From contig NZ_JADNYM010000005.1 in assembly GCF_015708085.1 (NCBI RefSeq), positions 124,001 through 188,000 on the forward strand: a stretch of DNA of 64,000 bases. The letters run 5' to 3'. The DNA comes from Arthrobacter terrae (GTDB taxonomy: Bacteria; Actinomycetota; Actinomycetes; Actinomycetales; Micrococcaceae). The position numbers and the translations under genes were made by a program. Shown here in pieces: positions 58,330-64,000 of this stretch; the stretch's first letter is position 1, and every line of letters begins with the position of its first letter. The notes beneath the pieces are model-generated. The model was not told where the DNA came from. It made no database searches and saw nothing but the letters and a program-made list of their open reading frames with translations.

Positions 58330-58905
58330 TTGAAGCAAGTCATCATTGTTGCGGGCCATGCTGGCTCGGGTAAGACTGAGTTCTCGAAGCAGATCGCCGA
58401 TCGCACGGGGTGGCCCTTGCTCGATAAGGACACACTCACCCGGCCGTTCGTTGAATCGTTAGCCGACCAACTCGTCGGCGACCCAAATGACAGGCACAGC
58501 ATTACGTATCTTGAGGATATTCGACCACTCGAGTATCAAACTTTACTCGAAACGATGTGGGAAATCTTAGAATATGGCGCGCGAGGAGTCGTCGTGACTG
58601 CCCCGTTTGTGATGGAGCTGTTCGATGCGAATTGGCTTGAAAACTTCGATTTCGATTGCGACCTCAAGGATAGTCAACTCACGGTTGTGTGGGTGCACTG
58701 CGATGACGAGACCCTCAAGGGGCGCATCATTGAGCGTGGTGCTGCTAGGGATCGCTGGAAGATCCTCAATTGGGCCGAGTGGGTGGCTTCGTTGGGTGTG
58801 CCATCGCTTCGGGAGACTGACGTACATGTCGACAATAGTGTGGAGTCAATCGCGTCCCTCAGCTCATCGGTCGATGCACTCGTAAGTCGGCTTGAGCGTG
58901 CATGA
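58330..58905 (+). CDS. P-loop kinase-like protein
   Basis: 191 aa from TTG 58330 (GGAGACGAA upstream). Walker A AGHAGSGKTEFSKQI, a DKDT motif (LLDKDTLTRPF) and a helical lid fit the AAA_33/zeta-toxin/nucleotide-kinase group. Codon use is more A+T-rich than its neighbours, a sign of recent acquisition. Confidence 0.68.
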   Translation: MKQVIIVAGHAGSGKTEFSKQIADRTGWPLLDKDTLTRPFVESLADQLVGDPNDRHSITYLEDIRPLEYQTLLETMWEILEYGARGVVVTAPFVMELFDANWLENFDFDCDLKDSQLTVVWVHCDDETLKGRIIERGAARDRWKILNWAEWVASLGVPSLRETDVHVDNSVESIASLSSSVDALVSRLERA

Positions 58906-59012
58906 GGAGCCCGGCAACATCGTTGTTCTTTTCGGAGCGCCTGCGGTAGGTAAGGACACAGCAACGGCCGTGCTGGTCGCACGGAACTCAGGGTATGAAC
59001 ACTTCAAGAAGC
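58898..59012 (+). pseudogene. Truncated second P-loop kinase
   Basis: GTG start overlapping the preceding gene. Walker A LFGAPAVGKDTATAVLV and a YEHFKK continuation match guanylate-kinase-like proteins. The similarity stops at about 59012, where sequence of a tagged gene begins. The fusion is out of frame. Confidence 0.55.
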
Positions 59013-59465
59013 CATGCAGAGCCCGCCTTGTCTCTGGCGAATGGCGATCCAATTGCCATGAGTCGGGAGGAGACCGTTGATTTCATCCGCGGCGAAATTT
59101 ACCACCACATCTCCCCTGTCATCGGCGCACTGCGCATGAATGCCAGGCAGGGTGTGGCGGACACTGACAAAGCCCTGTTGAATGATTGGAGGGTCAGCGC
59201 TGCGAAGGCTGCCGAAGCGATCGCAAAACGGTCCACCATTCCGGCCCCTACCCTGGACGGCTTTACTGCAGAGCAGGTTGAGGATCAGATGGCAAAGGAC
59301 ACGCACGAGGATCTGTGTGGCTGCGCCCTCGCCAACGACGGCTGTGCCACACCCTCTTATGGGCCCGACTGGCGGTCACGGATGGGTGTTCCGAACGTCC
59401 ACGGCATGTTCGACGCGTTGGAGAAAATGGCTGCTACACGAGCGGCCTGCACTTCCGGAGCCTAG
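59013..59465 (+). pseudogene. Tagged gene remnant (5' end lost at insertion junction)
   Basis: Begins with the tail of a tag (HAEPALSL) and continues for about 150 codons with a C-terminal cysteine cluster (EDLCGCALANDGCATP). The tag front half, start and class-2 element are missing, replaced by kinase sequence. ATG 58995 or 59058 could still start translation of the body. Confidence 0.55.
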
Positions 59466-59475
59466 CCGCACACAA
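59464..59475 (+). promoter_or_regulatory. Class-2 start element (gene at 59483)
   Basis: AGCCGCACACAA, 7 nt to the ATG. It overlaps the preceding TAG stop. Confidence 0.6.
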
Positions 59476-59482
59476 CCCTGGT

Positions 59483-60238
59483 ATGAGCATCCATACCGTA
59501 AACCGTCAGCCCGAAGGCATCCCGACCGGTGGGCAGTTCGCCGCAACCACCCATGCCGAACCGGACCTGTCCTTGTCCGACCCCTCCATCAAAAACGTCA
59601 CGGAATTCTTCGAGGAGCGGGATTCGATCCGTGCCCGCCGCGAACGCCTCCAGTCCCAGCAGGAGAATATGGACCGGCTCTCCCAGGCTTATTCGATCCG
59701 CGGCGCCGGAGCTCTCGCTATGGCCCGATTCCCGGGCGCGGCGGCGATGAAGATTGCAGCGAACGAGGATGGCGAAAACCAGTATGACGTGGTTGCAATC
59801 CTGGACAAGGACGGCAATGTTCTCCAGCACGTCGATGACGACGAAGATTTCATTTACGAGGAGATGGTTCAGGATGGACCAAACCTGCAGGACCTCATCT
59901 TGGATCTGAACCTCAAAGATGACTCATGGGCTGACAATGGGATCGCCATCGTCGCCGGTGACGGTAAGCGTGTTTTCAAATCCGCTTTCATTAACCTCAC
60001 CGCCGCCCGTGATGCACCCGTCCCGTTTATCGCAGCGGAAAACAGCCCATACACCAGGTCTTTCTCCGAGGATGAGCAACGGGATTTGGTCGAAGCAGCC
60101 AATCGAGGAATTGTTGCCATCGAAGATGTCCTTGACGATCCGGGCAGCTTCGATGAGCATCGCCAGTTCCAGGAGCTGGAAGATCTGAAGGACCGGGTCA
60201 ACGCATTGCTGACCGTTACGAAGGAAAACCGGGCCTGA
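59483..60238 (+). CDS. Tagged protein 15
   Basis: 251 aa. Tag RQPEGIPTGGQFAATTHAEP at residues 8-27. A charged coiled-coil-like stretch (FFEERDSIRARRERLQSQQE), an alpha/beta domain and an acidic helical end. No family recognised. Confidence 0.65.
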   Translation: MSIHTVNRQPEGIPTGGQFAATTHAEPDLSLSDPSIKNVTEFFEERDSIRARRERLQSQQENMDRLSQAYSIRGAGALAMARFPGAAAMKIAANEDGENQYDVVAILDKDGNVLQHVDDDEDFIYEEMVQDGPNLQDLILDLNLKDDSWADNGIAIVAGDGKRVFKSAFINLTAARDAPVPFIAAENSPYTRSFSEDEQRDLVEAANRGIVAIEDVLDDPGSFDEHRQFQELEDLKDRVNALLTVTKENRA

Positions 60239-60244
60239 TCCTAA

Positions 60245-60274
60245 GGACCCCGCACCGCAACCGGTGCGGGGTCC
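60245..60274 (+). terminator. Rho-independent terminator
   Basis: 12-bp perfect arms GGACCCCGCACC / GGTGCGGGGTCC, then GAATGCTTTT. Confidence 0.75.
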
Positions 60275-60290
60275 GAATGCTTTTACAGCT

Positions 60291-60302
60291 GGCCGCACAC
60301 AT
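60291..60302 (+). promoter_or_regulatory. Class-2 start element (gene at 60310)
   Basis: GGCCGCACACAT, 7 nt to the ATG. Confidence 0.63.
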
Positions 60303-60309
60303 AGCCTGT

Positions 60310-61113
60310 ATGACCACTGATAACGAAGCGCGGCAGCCTAAAGGTGTACCCTCCGGGGGACAATTCGCCGCCACCGCCCATGCAGAACCGGCAATCGCAC
60401 TTGCCGGATCCATCTCAACGGCAGCAGACCTAAAGCTCAGCGCCGACTTCATCGACAACCTCCCCTTCGAACACAAAGTCGCCCTTGAACACTGGCATAG
60501 CAGGCTCCAGGGCGCCGGCGTGGCAGGTGAACTGGAGATCTCCTCCGTGGACGGGGGAAATACCGACCCCGGCGGGCCCACAGTCTCCGGGGAATGGCGC
60601 AGCCCTGACGGGAACCAATTCGGCTTCTACCTGGACCACAAATCGCTCTACATCTCCCGTTACGACGAATGGAACGTGGATTCCGGCCACGCCGGCGTAA
60701 CCTCAACCCTCGTCAAAGGGGACGAGTTCCCCATAACAGATGAGGACCTGACCACTCATTTTGAGCATGCCAGGGAACGGGCCCGTTCCGCAGACGGCTG
60801 GGCCAACCGGTCGCTCCTGCGCAGCAACGACAAATTCCGCTTCACCATCCCCGAACGGATCTCCGAGGGTCCGGGCCACGAGACCGGCCAGGTGGAGATC
60901 ACTGCACCCAACGGTGACGAATACATTGTCCGCATGGACCGCGGAGAATTTGAGGCCCGAGTCTACGGACCGCACGAGGGGCAGCTCAGCGACCGGATGG
61001 CGGCGGCCTTCCTCACTGATGTCTCTGAAGCCTGCGGTGGGAATACCGACCCGGACGACCTCAAGTACGCGATCCTGTATTCCATCCAGGCAGGCTCCGG
61101 AGAAACCTGGTAG
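60310..61113 (+). CDS. Tagged protein 16
   Basis: 267 aa. Tag RQPKGVPSGGQFAATAHAEP at residues 8-27. Alpha/beta body with GFYLDHKSLYISRYDEW; no family recognised. Confidence 0.65.
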   Translation: MTTDNEARQPKGVPSGGQFAATAHAEPAIALAGSISTAADLKLSADFIDNLPFEHKVALEHWHSRLQGAGVAGELEISSVDGGNTDPGGPTVSGEWRSPDGNQFGFYLDHKSLYISRYDEWNVDSGHAGVTSTLVKGDEFPITDEDLTTHFEHARERARSADGWANRSLLRSNDKFRFTIPERISEGPGHETGQVEITAPNGDEYIVRMDRGEFEARVYGPHEGQLSDRMAAAFLTDVSEACGGNTDPDDLKYAILYSIQAGSGETW

Positions 61114-61145
61114 TCCTCTCGTGTGCCGCTGGCGGCAATCGGTGC

Positions 61146-61157
61146 AGCCGCACACGT
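61146..61157 (+). promoter_or_regulatory. Class-2 start element (gene at 61165)
   Basis: AGCCGCACACGT, 7 nt to the ATG. Confidence 0.6.
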
Positions 61158-61164
61158 TCTGGGT

Positions 61165-61587
61165 ATGACCACATTGACGGCCCGCCAGCCTAAAGGCATT
61201 CACATAGGCGGCCAGTTCGCCGCGACAACCCACGCCGAACCAGGCACCAGTCTGAGCATGCCTGTAAGCCTCCACGAGCGCACCCATGCAGGGCTAGTCA
61301 ATGATCAGATGAACACCCACGAGGAAGCCCGGAGTGTACGGGACGCAATCTATGCGTCCTTGGTGGCAGGGGATTTCGGCACTAAGACCACCACTGTGCG
61401 TAACCTCGCCGATGATGACCGTCTAATCCGTCTCGCTATCGACCGCTACGTGGTCACCGAGGACAACGAGCCCGGCTCATTCCGCCCTAAAGACGCAGGC
61501 CACAACCTGGGTTGCTTGCTTGTCGAACTTCAGGCCGAAGACCTTGCGGACGAAGTCGACGAATATGAAGACGATGAGGACTTATGA
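61165..61587 (+). CDS. Tagged protein 17
   Basis: 140 aa. Tag RQPKGIHIGGQFAATTHAEP at residues 7-26; small helical body and a very acidic C-terminus (DEVDEYEDDEDL). ATGA overlap with tagged gene 18. Confidence 0.65.
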   Translation: MTTLTARQPKGIHIGGQFAATTHAEPGTSLSMPVSLHERTHAGLVNDQMNTHEEARSVRDAIYASLVAGDFGTKTTTVRNLADDDRLIRLAIDRYVVTEDNEPGSFRPKDAGHNLGCLLVELQAEDLADEVDEYEDDEDL

Positions 61588-62438
61588 GCGCTGTAGTTCG
61601 TCAGCGCAAAGGGGTCCCCTCCGGTGGCCAGTTTGCAACCACCGCCCACGCGGATCCGTCCGTTCAGCTGCAGCAGTTCGCAAAGATGGAGAAGGTTTTC
61701 GCGCACTCCCCCGGGACCAGGGTCATGACCGGCAACGAATTCGGTACTATCTCTGACGCCGGCAAGGACCGAAGAGAAAACATCACCGTCAACCTCGACG
61801 GTGGAACCTCGCTGTACCAGAAAGCATCACGTGTTGTGCCTTGGGAAGCGTATTTGGACACCGTTATGCCCACCACAGAGTACAACCCCGACTCGTCAGC
61901 AGAGGATACCCCGCAGCAGGACGCTGATGCTTTCTTCAGGGCGGCTTTGGTCAGAATGCGCAACGCCAGGGACGCCAGCATCCAAGCGGATTCGCCGTAC
62001 TTCAACGGAATAGCCGTCGGCGAAGCGGAGGTCGCTGCTGCCCTCGCCAATGCCGACGCGGATCCGGCTACCATTGAGCAGTCCAGTGCCACATTCCTGG
62101 GCATGGACGGGGCCGGGCTCGATGTCACGGAAATCAAGAAGCAGACCGCCGCTCCCCTATCGATGACCCGTGCACGCCGGCTGGCCGGCTATTTCACCAC
62201 TCGTGCGGTCGAGCTGCAGCACGAGCTGGGCTCCAAGGCAGCCAGCGACTGGGGACGCGATGACTGGCAGAAGCATGGAACAAAGTTTGTCTTCTCTTCT
62301 GCCGCTGTCCGTTTCGCTGGCGGGGCCCTCCGCGATAACAACCGTTTCTACGAGGACAGGTTCAACTCCTTGGTGATGGAGGGTGAAACGGATACCGACA
62401 CAATAGTCAGCGAAACATTCGACGACGCCGGTTGGTAA
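61584..62438 (+). CDS. Tagged protein 18
   Basis: 284 aa. Tag RQRKGVPSGGQFATTAHADP at residues 6-25. Ala-rich helical body; no family recognised. Last member of the island. Confidence 0.65.
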   Translation: MSAVVRQRKGVPSGGQFATTAHADPSVQLQQFAKMEKVFAHSPGTRVMTGNEFGTISDAGKDRRENITVNLDGGTSLYQKASRVVPWEAYLDTVMPTTEYNPDSSAEDTPQQDADAFFRAALVRMRNARDASIQADSPYFNGIAVGEAEVAAALANADADPATIEQSSATFLGMDGAGLDVTEIKKQTAAPLSMTRARRLAGYFTTRAVELQHELGSKAASDWGRDDWQKHGTKFVFSSAAVRFAGGALRDNNRFYEDRFNSLVMEGETDTDTIVSETFDDAGW

Positions 62439-62593
62439 AACGGTCCCTTGCGGCCCTGTGTGCCCTCAGAGCGCCTCAGCGCGATAGATACGGACACTCA
62501 CCCATGTCAGGAAGACTAGTGACTCCTGTCGCCACGGACGGCGTCTGACGGGTACCTGAATTCCGGTGCGGGGACGACTAGCAGGACGGGCAG

Positions 62594-62803
62594 GTGGCCT
62601 CATCGGCGACAGCCCAGCCGGAGCGGATAGCAGCGCGAAGCGTCGCAGCCATCGTCTTCGACTCAAAAGTTTCCGCCGCAGACCTGGCACAACGTCCCAG
62701 TCCTCCCCCGTCGCACGTCAATGTGGTCCGGCAGCTGATCTTGATGCTCATAGATCCCCCTCACGCGCCCCCATGGCACGAATTCATCTCTAAACGAATC
62801 TAA
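62594..62803 (+). CDS. Small hypothetical protein
   Basis: 69 aa from GTG 62594 (AGGACGGGCAG upstream). The C-terminal part VNVVRQLILMLIDPPHAPPW looks protein-like. No family recognised. Confidence 0.4.
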   Translation: MASSATAQPERIAARSVAAIVFDSKVSAADLAQRPSPPPSHVNVVRQLILMLIDPPHAPPWHEFISKRI

Positions 62804-62816
62804 GACCTGAACACTT

Positions 62817-62832
62817 GTTACCAACCGGTAAC
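62817..62832. repeat. Short inverted repeat
   Basis: GTTACC / GGTAAC with a 4-bp spacer, between the last plus-strand gene and the repeat array. Confidence 0.45.
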
Positions 62833-62959
62833 TTCAGACTTCACCCCCACTTTCACCCTGCCGTGAAAACCGGTGCCATGCCGCCGCGACAAGGATCACT
62901 TTCCCGCTGGCTTTCAGTGTGTTCCACAAAGATAAGCGCACTTAATGGTCCGATCTTCG

Positions 62960-63520
62960 GTACCAACCTCGTACAGTACTGGTACTAGTACCACACCGGA
63001 CCGCGTTGGGGCGGTTTCGATACCACATCAGTACCTTAGCGGGAGCGGAATGGCAGCACGCATTGTTGACTTTTTTGACAAACACCACACTAGTACTGCA
63101 CTAGTACTGCACTAGTACTGCACTAGTACTGCATAAGTAGTACACCACCACCACACCGGTATTTGACTAACACATAACCAGTACCACACAAGGTCGGATA
63201 CCACACCAGTATCGCGCCAGTACCACACCCGAACATTGCATATACCGAGATCACACCACGTTTATACCAGCACCACACCAGTATGGGGCTAGTCAGATAC
63301 CGGCACCGTACTGGTCACACACCACGAAAACACAAGTGTGTAACCGATACCATACTGGTACCACACCGGGGCTGGGCGGGGACCAATTCAATGCTAGTGC
63401 TGTACTAGTAAGGGGCCAGCACCACACCAGTACCGTTTAGGGGCAGGTTTGGACCTAAGACAGGGGAATTATGCCCGCTGTCGGTAGTACCACACCGGTA
63501 TGGTACTACCGACTCTCTAC
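62960..63520. repeat. Centromere-like repeat array
   Basis: Gene-free region densely packed with short related repeats: GTACTAGTAC-type palindromes and many copies of TACCACACC(A/G)GTA and its complement. It lies directly downstream of the small ParB-like gene. Best read as the plasmid partition site, i.e. the binding array for that protein. Confidence 0.72.
63089..63132. repeat. Four tandem 11-bp repeats
   Basis: ACTAGTACTGC repeated four times without change. An 11-bp period keeps sites on one face of the DNA helix, as expected for cooperative binding. Confidence 0.9.
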
Positions 63521-63532
63521 GTGTAGGACGCG

Positions 63533-63937
63533 CTACTCGTAGGATCCGGGACCGTACTTTTCTTCGAGGATAGGCCAAATGAGCCGCTCCAAAACCTTCT
63601 GCTGGCTCATTTCCTCAACCAGCGCTGCCGTGCGCAAAAGGTCCAACTGCGACGAACTGGCGCGAAAATTGATGCCACCGACCTTCGGCTCACGGTTACG
63701 GCGCTTCCAATCCACCATGGCCGGGGCCAGAGTCGCCGATATAGACGAAACCTTAGCGGGGGAGGGGCGGACAACTTTGGGCGCCACGGGCGCCTTCTGA
63801 GCTGGGGAGGGGTCCTGTTGTGGGGCGGCCGATTGGGGGAGTGAGGTTACCGGCATGAGTGGCCGTTCCGCCTGGGCACCAAATTCTTCAATAGCTTTCT
63901 CTGTCTGGACGTCAGTTCGGGTGCGCTTGTTTACCAT
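63533..63937 (-). CDS. ParB-like small partition protein (ribbon-helix-helix type)
   Basis: 134 aa. Disordered Pro/Ala-rich N-terminal half; the C-terminal half (GGINFRASSSQLDLLRTAAL then SQQKVLERLIWPILEEKYG) has the strand-helix-helix pattern of ribbon-helix-helix DNA-binding proteins. Position between a ParA-type gene and a repeat array supports a type Ib partition protein that binds the array and may repress the operon. Confidence 0.66.
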   Translation of the reverse strand: MVNKRTRTDVQTEKAIEEFGAQAERPLMPVTSLPQSAAPQQDPSPAQKAPVAPKVVRPSPAKVSSISATLAPAMVDWKRRNREPKVGGINFRASSSQLDLLRTAALVEEMSQQKVLERLIWPILEEKYGPGSYE

Positions 63938-64000
63938 GCCAAAACCTCCGCAGTGAGTAGCTGGATTTCTGCTTTAGCCTTCGGGTCCTTCATTTCGACG
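63931..64000 (-). CDS. ParA-type ATPase, C-terminal end (partial)
   Basis: Only the last 22 codons are in the window (KAKAEIQLLTAEVLAW at the end). The stop TAA overlaps the start of the ParB-like gene (ATGGTAA). The identity as parA is inferred from position and overlap, not from motifs. Confidence 0.45.
   Translation of the reverse strand, partial: VEMKDPKAKAEIQLLTAEVLAW

Noticed and set aside
63060-63520. CRISPR array
   Set aside because: The repeats are 10-13 bp, irregularly spaced and variable, without unique spacers of constant length, and no cas gene is present.
1-64000. Prophage or phage-plasmid
   Set aside because: Several proteins resemble actinophage hypotheticals, but no capsid, portal, terminase or tail gene is visible, while conjugation and partition functions are.
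1-64000. Insertion sequences or transposons
   Set aside because: No transposase ORF or terminal inverted repeats flanking a gene were seen.

Overview
The window looks like part of a large conjugative plasmid, or a plasmid-derived integrated element, of a high-GC actinobacterium. Arthrobacter and its Micrococcaceae relatives fit best on protein flavour, an Lsr2 homologue and the many leaderless starts. This host guess is an inference; no rRNA, tRNA or core housekeeping gene is present. The ends are cut: umuC is truncated at the left edge and the partition ATPase gene at the right edge.

Layout. (1) 1-1.1 kb: umuDC mutagenesis genes on the minus strand. (2) 1.3-26.5 kb: about 45 small accessory genes, mostly of unknown function, including an ATP-grasp protein, a helicase-associated-domain protein, paired zinc-finger/HTH proteins, an Lsr2 silencer and a papain-like protein. 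Most of their transcription units begin with the same bipartite element: GGTGAG (or a close variant), exactly 15 bp, CGCACACAT, then exactly 7 nt to an ATG. (3) 26.5-30 kb: a decayed ATP-dependent DNA ligase, a membrane-anchored pentapeptide-repeat protein, and a low-complexity segment whose strand composition flips abruptly near 29.4 kb. (4) 30-41.6 kb: a conjugation-type block with two P-loop ATPases (the second an FtsK-like protein fused to a C-terminal HAD-like domain), a probable replication-relaxation protein and a NERD nuclease-like protein. A RES/Xre toxin-antitoxin pair sits inside it. (5) 42.9-43.6 kb: a gene-free, locally A+T-rich segment with inverted repeats, a candidate origin (vegetative or transfer). 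(6) 41.6-62.4 kb: an island of 18 proteins, plus two relics, that share an N-terminal tag (RQPKGxPxGGQFAA...HAEPxxxL) but have different bodies. Bodies include DUF2958-like, DUF7007-like, papain-like, zinc-ribbon and beta-repeat types. Interspersed are two secreted DNase-I-fold nucleases, a NUDIX hydrolase and a small insertion of P-loop kinase genes. (7) 62.9-64 kb: a dense array of short repeats beside a small ribbon-helix-helix protein and the end of a ParA-type gene, i.e. a partition locus with its centromere.

Two signals stand out as possibly undescribed. One is the fixed-spacing promoter that defines a plasmid-wide leaderless regulon. The other is the tagged protein family next to the transfer genes. 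Within the tag, synonymous codons vary widely while the amino acids are kept, so the peptide is what is under selection. A plausible but untested idea is that the tag is a recognition signal, for example for co-transfer of early-acting proteins into a recipient cell.
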